From Litorilinea aerophila (GTDB lineage: Bacteria; Chloroflexota; Anaerolineae; Caldilineales; Caldilineaceae): a stretch of DNA of 33,148 nucleotides. Positions 1 to 7,499 of this stretch are shown piece after piece. The notes beneath the pieces are model-generated. The model saw only the letters and a program-made list of their open reading frames with translations, had not been told where the DNA came from and made no database searches. The position numbers and the translations under genes were made by a program. Where the stretch lies: NCBI GenBank assembly GCA_945905745.1, contig CAMDQF010000031.1, positions 1 through 33,148 on the forward strand, given 5' to 3'. Numbering within the stretch: position 1 is the stretch's first letter; every line of letters starts with the position of its first letter.

Positions 1-54
1 TCGGCGGGTCTCGCCCAAACGATGACCAATGCCAAAACTTCTTCTTTTTCCCAC

Positions 55-83
55 TTGACACCCCTATTTTCCCGTGTTATAAT
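55..83 (+). promoter_or_regulatory. Sigma-70-type promoter giving a leaderless mRNA
   Basis: A consensus -35 TTGACA (55-60) is followed after exactly 17 bp by a consensus -10 TATAAT (78-83). Transcription would be expected to start about 7 bp later, at or one base before the ATG at 91. The DtxR-family gene is therefore likely read from a leaderless transcript, and no Shine-Dalgarno sequence precedes this ATG. Confidence 0.85.
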
Positions 84-100
84 TTTAGTCATGACTAAAA
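83..100. promoter_or_regulatory. Perfect 18-bp palindrome over the start codon, candidate DtxR-family operator
   Basis: TTTTAGTCATGACTAAAA is a perfect palindrome that begins at the last base of the -10 box and spans the predicted transcription start and the ATG at 91. DtxR-family repressors bind palindromes of about this length, so autorepression by the encoded regulator is the simplest reading. The TTAG-N6-CTAA core recurs at 812-825 in front of the binding-protein gene. Binding itself is inferred. Confidence 0.7.
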
Positions 101-792
101 ATTATGTACACGCAACCGAAAACCCCCTGACCTCGTCCCACGAGGACTACCTGAAGGCCATCTACTTGCTGGAAGCCAACGGCGAGTCGGTCAGCAACTC
201 TGCCTTGGCCCAACACATGGGCTTCGCTCCGGCCTCAGCCACCAATATGGTGAAGAAGCTGGCCGAACTGCACCTGGTCACCCATGAACCCTACCGGGGC
301 GTAGAGTTGACCGAGATGGGCCGCCAAGTAGCCCTGGAAGTCCTGCGCCATCATCGGCTGATCGAACTCTTCCTGCACCAGACCCTGGATATGTCCTGGG
401 ACCGCATCCACGACGAGGCCGACCGGCTGGAACACGTCATCAGCGAGGCGATGGAGGACGCGATGGCTGCGGTGCTGGGCAACCCGACGGTCGATCCCCA
501 CGGCGACCCCATCCCCAGCAAAGATGGTCATGTGGACAAGACGCCCGGTTACCCGCTTGCTGGCGCGGCCATCGGCGAACCGCTGCGCCTGGTTCGGGTG
601 CTGACCCAAGACCCGGACCGGCTCTGTTATCTGGGCAGCCTGGACCTCTATCCGGACGCGCAAATCGTTCTGCGCGAGCGCGCTCCCTTCCATGGACCCC
701 TGCTGGTCGAGGTCAACGGCAAGCCCCACGCCCTGGCCTATGAAATGGCCGAGTCTTTACAAGTCGTCGTTGAAGAGTTGACAGGTGTGTAA
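91..792 (+). CDS. DtxR/MntR-family metal-dependent transcriptional regulator
   Basis: This 233-residue protein has the DtxR-family layout. An N-terminal winged helix (about residues 12-75, with SSHEDYLKAIYLL and LTEMGRQVALEVLRHHRL) is followed by a helical dimerisation and metal-binding domain (DEADRLEHVISEAMED) and a C-terminal FeoA/SH3-like domain (about 155-230). Such proteins bind Mn, Fe or Zn and then repress uptake genes. The frame is open further upstream to an ATG at 22, but ATG 91 is chosen because a consensus promoter ends 7 bp before it and family homology starts just after it. It precedes a TroA-type ABC importer, its probable target. The metal cannot be fixed from sequence; Mn or Zn is most likely given the transporter's ligand set. 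Confidence 0.9.
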   Translation: MTKNYVHATENPLTSSHEDYLKAIYLLEANGESVSNSALAQHMGFAPASATNMVKKLAELHLVTHEPYRGVELTEMGRQVALEVLRHHRLIELFLHQTLDMSWDRIHDEADRLEHVISEAMEDAMAAVLGNPTVDPHGDPIPSKDGHVDKTPGYPLAGAAIGEPLRLVRVLTQDPDRLCYLGSLDLYPDAQIVLRERAPFHGPLLVEVNGKPHALAYEMAESLQVVVEELTGV

Positions 793-811
793 CTTTTTTT
801 GCACTTGATTT

Positions 812-825
812 TTAGCTGTGGCTAA
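812..825. promoter_or_regulatory. Candidate second DtxR-family operator
   Basis: TTAGCTGTGGCTAA has the same TTAG-N6-CTAA geometry as the perfect palindrome at 83-100 and lies between the regulator and the binding-protein gene. It suggests that the transporter operon has its own promoter under the same regulator. No convincing -35/-10 pair is visible here, so the promoter remains unassigned. Confidence 0.5.
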
Positions 826-830
826 TCAAT

Positions 831-847
831 TTTGCAGCCACTGCAAA
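831..847. promoter_or_regulatory. Perfect 7-bp inverted repeat upstream of the metal transporter
   Basis: TTTGCAG-CCA-CTGCAAA is a perfect inverted repeat 6 bp downstream of the candidate DtxR-type site and 74 bp before the ATG at 921. It may be the operator of a second regulator or a hairpin in the mRNA leader. No family is recognised. Confidence 0.4.
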
Positions 848-920
848 GGAAAACATCGAATGGCGATGGATTTGCCGCCATCTTGCGAATCAATTTCTAC
901 TGACCATTTTTTACTGACCA

Positions 921-1919
921 ATGAAAGCGAGAACCCGTATGTCCCACTCACCGTTCCCCATTTCTATCCCCCGGCAGCGGAGAGGGTCAGCGATCCTCCT
1001 CCTGCTCCTGTCCGTTCTTCTGCTTCTGGCGGCCTGCACGCAGCCCGGGGAGGTGGCCGTCGCCAGCAGCGGCGACGCCCCAATCCGCGTGGTGACGACT
1101 ATCGGAATGATCACCGACGTGGCCCGCAACGTGGGCGGCGAGCACGTGGAAGTCACCGGTCTGATGGGTGCGGGGGTAGATCCCCATCTTTACAAAGCCA
1201 CCGAAAGCGATGTGAACAGACTGCTCAATGCCCAGATCATCTTCTATAACGGTCTCTTTCTGGAGTCGCGCATGGAAGACGTCTTTGCGCAGATCGCCGA
1301 ATCCAAACCGGCGATTGCTGTGGGCGAGGCGGTGCCCGTTGCCGAGCGGCTGGCCAGCCCCCAATACGCAGAACACTTCGACCCCCACATTTGGATGGAT
1401 GTAAAAAACTGGCAGATGGTGGCAGAAAAGATTCGGGACGAACTGATCGCCTTTGATCCCGCCCACGAGGCGGATTACCGCTCCAACACCGCCGCCTACC
1501 TGGCCCAATTGCAGGAATTGGAGGCGTGGGTGCAGGAGCAGGTGAAAACCGTGCCGGAGCAGCAACGGCTGCTCGTCACCGCACACGACGCCTTCCACTA
1601 TTTTGCCAAAGGCTATGACTTCTCCGTCTACGCGCCCCAGGGCATCAGCACCGAGTCGGAAGCCGGCGTGGAGGACATCCGCCGCACCATTGATATTGTG
1701 GTGGAACAGAATATCCCCGCCATTTTCGTCGAGAGCAGTGTGCCGCCGGATGTGGTGGAGGCTATCGTGGAGGGGGCCAGGGCCAGGGGCCACGAAATCC
1801 GCATCGGCGGCTCTCTCTTTTCCGACGCAATGGGCGAGGATGGGACACCCGAAGGCACCTACATCGGAATGATCCGCCACAATGTGGGAACGATTACCAG
1901 CGCGCTGCGGGGTGAGTGA
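921..1919 (+). CDS. troA: TroA-like metal-binding lipoprotein of an ABC importer (cluster A-I / ZnuA family)
   Basis: This 332-residue solute-binding lipoprotein of an ABC-3 (Zn/Mn) importer begins with a hydrophobic signal and a lipobox, LLAAC, with Cys39 as the lipidation site. Four probable ligands are His89 (DPHLY), His156 (DPHIWMD), His222 (TAHDAFHYF) and Asp302 (SLFSDAMG). Spacings of 67, 66 and 80 residues match the His-His-His-Asp set of Treponema TroA, which binds Zn and Mn. The family's acidic His-rich loop is absent; only a short insert lies between the first two His. ATG 939 is an alternative start with a shorter cationic N-terminus. The ATPase gene follows after 3 bp. The gene name rests on ligand geometry, not proven specificity. 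Confidence 0.9.
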   Translation: MKARTRMSHSPFPISIPRQRRGSAILLLLLSVLLLLAACTQPGEVAVASSGDAPIRVVTTIGMITDVARNVGGEHVEVTGLMGAGVDPHLYKATESDVNRLLNAQIIFYNGLFLESRMEDVFAQIAESKPAIAVGEAVPVAERLASPQYAEHFDPHIWMDVKNWQMVAEKIRDELIAFDPAHEADYRSNTAAYLAQLQELEAWVQEQVKTVPEQQRLLVTAHDAFHYFAKGYDFSVYAPQGISTESEAGVEDIRRTIDIVVEQNIPAIFVESSVPPDVVEAIVEGARARGHEIRIGGSLFSDAMGEDGTPEGTYIGMIRHNVGTITSALRGE

Positions 1920-1922
1920 GCG

Positions 1923-2717
1923 ATGAAAAAGCAAACCAACGGCGCCCCGCCCATCCAAATCGAAGACTTGACCGTCGCCTACCGGGAGGAGCCTGTCCTT
2001 TGGGATGTGGACCTGGACGTACACGAAGGCACGCTGATGGCGATCGTCGGACCGAACGGAGCGGGCAAGAGTACCCTCATCAAAACAGTGCTGGGTCTGA
2101 TCCAGCCCGCGGCCGGGCAAGTGCGTATCTATGGCCGCCCCTACGCCGAACAACGCGCGCTGGTAGCTTATGTCCCCCAGCGGGGCAGCGTGGATTGGGA
2201 TTTCCCCACCAACGCGCTGGATGTAGTGACAATGGGACGCTACGGCCATCTGGGCTGGCTGAAGCGCCCCGGCGCAACCGAGCGGCGGCTGGCCCTGGAG
2301 GCGCTGACAAAAGTCGGGATGCAAGAGTACGCGAAACGGCAGATCAGCCAGCTTTCCGGCGGGCAGCAGCAACGGGTCTTCCTGGCCCGTGCCCTGGTGC
2401 AGGACGCCCAGACTTATCTGATGGATGAGCCTTTTCAGGGCGTGGATGCCACCACCGAAAAGGCGATTATCACCGTTTTGCGGGAGCTGCGGGCAGCAGG
2501 GCGTACGGTCGTCGTCGTCCATCACAACCTGGAAACCGTGCCCGAATACTTCGATCATGTGCTGCTGCTGAATGTGCGGGCTATCGCCGCCGGGCCAGTG
2601 GCTGACATTTTCACCCCGGCCAATCTGCGCCGGGCCTACGGCGGTCATATGGAACTGCTTCTGCCCAAGACCGAAGAAGCGAACCCAGCGCCGGTTCAGG
2701 AGACGGAAAATGGATAG
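1923..2717 (+). CDS. troB: Metal ABC transporter ATP-binding protein
   Basis: This 264-residue ATPase of the ABC-3 type energises uptake of the metal delivered by the upstream lipoprotein. Visible motifs in order are Walker A GPNGAGKST (about residues 43-51), the Q-loop in VPQRGSVDWDFP, the signature LSGGQQQR, Walker B TYLMDEPF and the switch His in VVVVHH. The start at 1923 lies 3 bp after the previous stop. Its 3' end overlaps the first permease gene by 8 bp, which indicates translational coupling. Name by analogy with troB/mntB/znuC. Confidence 0.92.
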   Translation: MKKQTNGAPPIQIEDLTVAYREEPVLWDVDLDVHEGTLMAIVGPNGAGKSTLIKTVLGLIQPAAGQVRIYGRPYAEQRALVAYVPQRGSVDWDFPTNALDVVTMGRYGHLGWLKRPGATERRLALEALTKVGMQEYAKRQISQLSGGQQQRVFLARALVQDAQTYLMDEPFQGVDATTEKAIITVLRELRAAGRTVVVVHHNLETVPEYFDHVLLLNVRAIAAGPVADIFTPANLRRAYGGHMELLLPKTEEANPAPVQETENG

Positions 2718-3915
2718 CCTCACCGATCTTCTTCTCCTGATCTTCACCGATTACACCCTGCGCACCGTCACCCTGGGCGCAATGATTCTTGGGCTGGTGA
2801 GCGGGCTGCTGGGCAGCTTTGCCGTCCTGCGCAAGCAAAGTCTGCTGGGGGACGCGATGAGCCACGCGGCCCTGCCCGGCGTCGTTATGGCCTTCATCCT
2901 CACCGGCTCCAAAGCGCCGCTGGTGTTGATGCTGGGCGCGCTGGTTGCGGGCTGGCTGGGCGCGCTGCTGGTACAACTGGTCATCGATCAGACCCGTATC
3001 CCCCAGGACAGCGCACTGGGCATCGTCCTGGCCGTCTTCTTTGGCCTCGGGCTGGTGCTGCTTACGTGGGTGCAGCGCCAGGGCAGCGCCAACCAGAGCG
3101 GTCTGGATACCTTTCTCTTTGGCCGGGCCGCCGCGCTGGTGATGAGCGATGTCTGGGCGATGGCGGGGGTGGGCGGCGCGGGTCTGCTGCTGGTGGGCCT
3201 CTTTTGGAAGGAATTCAAACTGCTCAGCTTTGACCCGAATTTCGCCGCCACTCTCGGCTTCCCGGTGGCATTGCTCAATGTGCTGCTGACAACGCTGATT
3301 GTCGTGGCTGTCGTCGTCGGCTTACAGACCGTCGGCGTTGTGTTGATGAGCGCAATGGTTGTGGCCCCCGCGGCCGCGGCCCGCCAGTGGACCGACCGGC
3401 TGGACCGGATGGTACTGCTGGCGGCCCTCTTCGGCGCATTGGCCGGGATGAGCGGCGCTCTCATCAGCAGTCTCGGCCAGGGGCTGCCCACAGGGCCGAT
3501 GGTGGTTCTCTGCGTCAGTCTGCTGGTCGCTTTTTCTCTGCTCTTTGCGCCCAACCGCGGGCTGGTGGGCGCGTGGCTGCGCCAGCGCCGCAACCGCCGC
3601 CAGCTACGCCGCAGCGCCGTGCTGGAAGCGCTCTACCGGCTGGCCCTCTCCCACGGCGATCCCGGCTACGCCCATCCGCTGGGCGCGTTGCGGACGGTCA
3701 TTCCCGGCGTGGATGTGCGCCACACCCTGGCCGCTCTGGAAGACGAAGGGCTGGCCCACAATGCAGGGGGCGATCGGTGGGCATTGACTGCCGCCGGTGT
3801 CGAGCAGGCCCGCCGGGAATTGGGCCGTTTTCAGCGCCACGGCCTGGATGATCTGCCTGCTCTCCCGTTTCCCATCGCTGCCAGTGCTGCCGCGCCGTCG
3901 GAGGGGATGAAATGA
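2710..3915 (+). CDS. troC: ABC-3 metal permease with a C-terminal winged-helix-like tail
   Basis: Residues 1-285 form an ABC-3 membrane domain with about eight hydrophobic segments (GAMILGLVSGLLGSFAVLRKQ, GDAMSHAALPGVV and the conserved cytoplasmic coupling region). About 115 further residues follow: a basic linker (RQRRNRRQLRRSA), a helical region, and an ending LTAAGVEQARRELGRF that resembles the wing and last helix of DtxR-type domains. Ordinary permeases of this family stop near 280-290 residues. ATG 2710 is chosen over the upstream extension to 2572 because it overlaps the ATPase stop and starts the family homology. It forms the transmembrane heterodimer with the next gene. A regulatory role of the tail is inference. 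Confidence 0.9.
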   Translation: MDSLTDLLLLIFTDYTLRTVTLGAMILGLVSGLLGSFAVLRKQSLLGDAMSHAALPGVVMAFILTGSKAPLVLMLGALVAGWLGALLVQLVIDQTRIPQDSALGIVLAVFFGLGLVLLTWVQRQGSANQSGLDTFLFGRAAALVMSDVWAMAGVGGAGLLLVGLFWKEFKLLSFDPNFAATLGFPVALLNVLLTTLIVVAVVVGLQTVGVVLMSAMVVAPAAAARQWTDRLDRMVLLAALFGALAGMSGALISSLGQGLPTGPMVVLCVSLLVAFSLLFAPNRGLVGAWLRQRRNRRQLRRSAVLEALYRLALSHGDPGYAHPLGALRTVIPGVDVRHTLAALEDEGLAHNAGGDRWALTAAGVEQARRELGRFQRHGLDDLPALPFPIAASAAAPSEGMK

Positions 3916-5015
3916 GTCCGCAACTAGAAATTCAACTGGTGGCGAGTATTGTGGCCGCCGCCTGCGCCTTGCCCGGCGTCTTTTTGATTTTGCGCCGGAT
4001 GGCGCTGATGAGCGACGCCATCAGCCACAGCATTCTGCTCGGCATTGCGGTCGGCTTTCTGTTGACCGGTCACACGGGCCACCCGCTGCTTATTGCCCTG
4101 GCCGCGGCCAGCGGTATCCTAACCGTCACACTGGTGGAAGCGCTGATCAACACCCGGCGGGTGAAGGAAGACGCGGCTATCGGGCTGGTCTTTCCCGTCC
4201 TTTTCAGCATCGGCGTCATCCTCATCAGCCGCTATGCGGGGGATGTGCATTTGGACGCGGACGCTGTGCTGCTGGGTGAACTGGCCTTCGCTCCCTTCAA
4301 CCGGATGACCGTCTTCGGCTTGCGTCTGCCCCAGGGCGTCTGGGTGATGGGGTCTATTCTGTTTGTCAATCTGCTCTTTGTCGCGCTATTCTATAAGGAG
4401 CTGAAGCTGGCAACCTTCGATGCCGCGTTGGCTGCGGCGCTGGGCTTTTCGCCCGCCCTGCTCCACTACGGGCTGATGTCCGTCGTCTCCATTACGGCAG
4501 TCGGCGCGTTCGATCACGTGGGGTCGATTCTGGTGGTGGCGCTGATGATTGCGCCTCCGGCTTCGGCCTATCTGCTCACCCACTCCCTGCCTCGGATGCT
4601 GGGGTTGAGCGTGCTTTTTGGTGTTGCTTCTGCCATTGGCGGCTACTGGCTGGCCCGCTTTTTGGACGCCAACATTGCCGGCGCGATGGCGTCGATGACC
4701 GGCGTCTTCTTTCTGCTCACGCTGCTCCTGGCCCCGGAGCAGGGGCTGCTGGCCCGAGCGCTTCAGCGCCAGCGCCGCCGCCGGCGTTTTGCGGTGGAGA
4801 TGCTGCTGGTCCATCTGAGCCGCCACGAAAACAAGCCGGAAGCGGGCACGGAAAATTCCCTGGCTCATCTGGTGGAAGAGCTGAAATGGCAGCCCGACTT
4901 CGCCCACTCCACCGTGCGCAGCGCCCAGGACGGAGCCTTCGTCGAGCGGCAGAACGGCCTGCTGCTGCTCACAGAAGAGGGGCGGCAGGTGGCAAGACAG
5001 GTGCTGGCGCGATAG
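3912..5015 (+). CDS. troD: Second ABC-3 metal permease with a C-terminal winged-helix-like tail
   Basis: This 367-residue partner permease overlaps the previous gene by 4 bp (ATGA). The ABC-3 membrane domain spans about residues 1-275 (FLILRRMALMSDAISHSILLGIAVG near the start). After a very basic linker (RQRRRRR), about residues 285-367 form a soluble region ending LLLTEEGRQVARQVLAR. The last part matches the local DtxR-family protein almost residue for residue (LTEMGRQVALEVL), so a winged-helix origin is credible. The upper half of the tail is weaker. The transported metal is probably Mn or Zn, from the TroA-type binding protein. Confidence 0.9.
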   Translation: MSPQLEIQLVASIVAAACALPGVFLILRRMALMSDAISHSILLGIAVGFLLTGHTGHPLLIALAAASGILTVTLVEALINTRRVKEDAAIGLVFPVLFSIGVILISRYAGDVHLDADAVLLGELAFAPFNRMTVFGLRLPQGVWVMGSILFVNLLFVALFYKELKLATFDAALAAALGFSPALLHYGLMSVVSITAVGAFDHVGSILVVALMIAPPASAYLLTHSLPRMLGLSVLFGVASAIGGYWLARFLDANIAGAMASMTGVFFLLTLLLAPEQGLLARALQRQRRRRRFAVEMLLVHLSRHENKPEAGTENSLAHLVEELKWQPDFAHSTVRSAQDGAFVERQNGLLLLTEEGRQVARQVLAR

Positions 5016-5053
5016 AATACGCAGCACACACCCTTTCAGAGAAATTCCCAACA

Positions 5054-7336
5054 ATGCCTGCATCCCCACCCACCTTCTCTCTCCCCATCACCGGTATGGA
5101 CTGCGCCGACTGCGCGCGCACAATCCAGACGGGCGTTTCCCGTCTGAGCGGGGTGGAAAGTTGTTCGGTCAACTTCACCGCGGCCAAAATCAGTGTGACC
5201 GGCGGCGTGGCTGAAGAAGCGGTCATCGCCCGGGTGCGGGAGCTGGGCTACGATATCGCCCAGCCCGGCGCGCCCGGCGTGGCTGTCGCCCCGCCCCCCG
5301 CCAACTTTCTGCGCTTTCTTCTGCAAAGCCAGGAGACCCGGCTGGCCCTGCTGGCCGGGCTTTTCATTCTGCCCGGCCTGATCTTCAACGAATTTCTGCC
5401 GATACTGGGCGTGGAACACTGGGCCTTTGACATCACTTCTCTGCTGGCGATGCTCCTGGCGGGCTACCCCATTGCCCGCAGCGGCTGGCGCGCCCTGCGC
5501 ATCAACCGCCAGATCACCATCAACGGGCTGATGACAATTGCTGCGGTGGGCGCGGTAGTCATCGGTGCCTACAGCGAAGCCGGGCTGGTGATGGTTCTCT
5601 TTGCCCTGGGTGAGGCCCTGGAAGGCTACACCGTCGAGCGTTCCCGCCACTCCATCCGCAGCCTGCTGGAAGTCGCCCCGGCAGAGGCGCTTGTGCTATA
5701 CCCCTGTATGGACTGCCAGGGACATCAGGGCAAGCTGCTGGACGACGGCACACCCTACGACGCCACTGGCCCCTGTCCCTGGTGCGGCAGCCACGAAGCG
5801 AGTGTGCCCATCGCGTCCCTGGCAATCGGCGATATTGTGCTGGTCAAGCCCGGCGCGGCTATCCCTGTGGATGGCCGGGTGCTGACCGGTGCGTCTACGG
5901 TCAACCAATCCCCCATCACCGGCGAGAGTGCGCCTGTGGACAAGCAGCCCGGCGACGAGCTTTTCGCGGGCAGCATCAACGGCCAGGCAGCGTTGGAGGT
6001 GGAAGTCACCCGCCTGGCCGCCGACAATACAATCAACCGGATGATCCGGCTGGTGGAGGATGCCCAGGCCCAGCGCGCCCCAGCCCAGCGCTTTGTGGAC
6101 CGCTTCGCCGCAGTCTATACGCCGCTGGTGGTGGTGCTGGCCGGCCTGACCGCGGCCCTGCCCCCCCTCTTTTGGGATGCGCCCTTCTGGAACACCGCCG
6201 ACGGCGGCCAGGGCTGGCTCTATCGGGGGCTGGCCCTGCTCGTCGTGGCCTGCCCCTGCGCGCTGGTCATCAGCACACCGGTCACAATCATCAGCGCCAT
6301 CAGCAACGCCGCCCGCAACGGCGTTCTCATCAAAGGCGGCGCATTTCTGGAAGCAATGGCGGGCATCCGGGCCATCGCCTTTGACAAGACCGGAACACTC
6401 ACCGCAGGCCGTCCCGCGGTCGTGACCGTCCGTTCGGTCAATTGCACGTCCCCCGACGAGGAACCCTGCGCCCCCTGCGCCGATCTGCTGGCCCTGGCCG
6501 CGGCTGTGGAACGGCGCAGCGAACACCCGTTGGCGAGGGCCGTCGTCAGCGCATCGGAACGGTTCGCCAATCCCTACCCGGCTGCCGAAGGGGTCACCGC
6601 GCTGGTGGGTGCGGGGGTCTCCGGCGCGGTGGCTGGGCGGTCTGTGCTGGTGGGCAGCCACGCCTATTTTGAGGCGAACGTCCCCCACGCGTTGGAGCAG
6701 TGCGCGCAGATCGACGCGGCTTCCGGTCTGGGCCAGACGCCGCTGCTGGTCAGCGCCGGGGAGGAGTATCAGGGCTACATTACTGTGGCCGATGCGGTGC
6801 GGGAGAGCAGCCGCCGGGTGTTGGGTGAACTGCGGGAGGCGGGTATCGAGCATACGGTAATGCTCACCGGCGACAACCCAGCCACGGCCCAACACATCGC
6901 CGGACAGGTGGGGGTGACCGATGTGCGGGCTGGTCTGCTGCCGGAGCAGAAGGCCGCCGCGCTCAAGGAACTGATGGCCCGTTTTGGCCCGACCGCGATG
7001 GTGGGTGACGGCATCAACGACGCGCCGGCCCTGGCCACGGCCACCGTCGGCATTGCAATGGGCGCAGCCGGGGGCGGCACGGCCCAGGCGATGGAGACGG
7101 CGGACATCGCGCTGATGGGCGACGATCTGAGCCGTTTGCCCTTCCTCGTCGGTCTGAGCCGGGCCGCGATGGGGACGGTGCGGGTGAATGTGGCCCTAAG
7201 CATCGGCATCAAAGTCGTCTTTCTGCTGCTGGTGCTGGCCGGGTGGGGGACGATGTGGATGGCCGTCCTGGCCGATGTGGGCACGTCCCTGCTGGTGACG
7301 CTGAACGGGATGCGGCTGCTGGGTTGGCGGGGGTAG
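5054..7336 (+). CDS. Zn/Cd/Pb-type P1B-ATPase with a CxxC...CxxC insert
   Basis: This 760-residue heavy-metal efflux ATPase has an N-terminal HMA domain with GMDCADC (Cys17, Cys20), the TM6 motif CPC (Cys400, Cys402), phosphorylation site DKTGT (Asp444), SEHPLA, and GDGINDAPAL. Lys720 (GIKVVF) and Asp741 (LADVGTS) near the C-terminus match the residues that define Zn2+/Cd2+/Pb2+ (P1B-2) pumps such as ZntA. Unusually, a roughly 40-residue segment with Cys218-x2-Cys221 and Cys241-x2-Cys244 interrupts the actuator region just before VPIASLAIGDIVLVKPG and looks like a zinc ribbon. ATG 5054 is the likely start because the open frame upstream is not homologous. It follows the importer genes by 38 bp on the same strand. 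Confidence 0.93.
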   Translation: MPASPPTFSLPITGMDCADCARTIQTGVSRLSGVESCSVNFTAAKISVTGGVAEEAVIARVRELGYDIAQPGAPGVAVAPPPANFLRFLLQSQETRLALLAGLFILPGLIFNEFLPILGVEHWAFDITSLLAMLLAGYPIARSGWRALRINRQITINGLMTIAAVGAVVIGAYSEAGLVMVLFALGEALEGYTVERSRHSIRSLLEVAPAEALVLYPCMDCQGHQGKLLDDGTPYDATGPCPWCGSHEASVPIASLAIGDIVLVKPGAAIPVDGRVLTGASTVNQSPITGESAPVDKQPGDELFAGSINGQAALEVEVTRLAADNTINRMIRLVEDAQAQRAPAQRFVDRFAAVYTPLVVVLAGLTAALPPLFWDAPFWNTADGGQGWLYRGLALLVVACPCALVISTPVTIISAISNAARNGVLIKGGAFLEAMAGIRAIAFDKTGTLTAGRPAVVTVRSVNCTSPDEEPCAPCADLLALAAAVERRSEHPLARAVVSASERFANPYPAAEGVTALVGAGVSGAVAGRSVLVGSHAYFEANVPHALEQCAQIDAASGLGQTPLLVSAGEEYQGYITVADAVRESSRRVLGELREAGIEHTVMLTGDNPATAQHIAGQVGVTDVRAGLLPEQKAAALKELMARFGPTAMVGDGINDAPALATATVGIAMGAAGGGTAQAMETADIALMGDDLSRLPFLVGLSRAAMGTVRVNVALSIGIKVVFLLLVLAGWGTMWMAVLADVGTSLLVTLNGMRLLGWRG

Positions 7337-7481
7337 GTTGGGTGAATGGCTCGCTCTCCACAGCGAACGCCCTGCCAACACCCCAGCCATTCGCCCAACA
7401 CACGGCGTATATTCGTCAATGTTGGGTTCTGGCGGGGCGACACTCCTTGTGGACAATCACACCTGCCCGCCAGAACCCAAC
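7337..7481. repeat. Double-hairpin dispersed repeat, copy 1
   Basis: Directly after the ATPase stop, GTTGGGTGAATGGC (7337-7350) pairs with GCCATTCGCCCAAC (7386-7399), and GTTGGGTTCTGGCGGG (7421-7436) pairs perfectly with its complement at 7466-7481. A 53-bp core (7395-7447) is identical to 8200-8252, on the far side of the nucleotidyltransferase module. The hairpins may also act as a terminator for the metal operon, although no T-run follows. Confidence 0.8.
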
Positions 7482-7499
7482 CTACACACTTACGCCAGA

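Noticed and set aside
987-2747. Long 586-residue minus-strand open frame
   Set aside because: It is antisense to the binding protein and ATPase genes, which have clear family motifs. The translation is His/Gly/Gln-rich low-information sequence typical of a GC-rich shadow frame.
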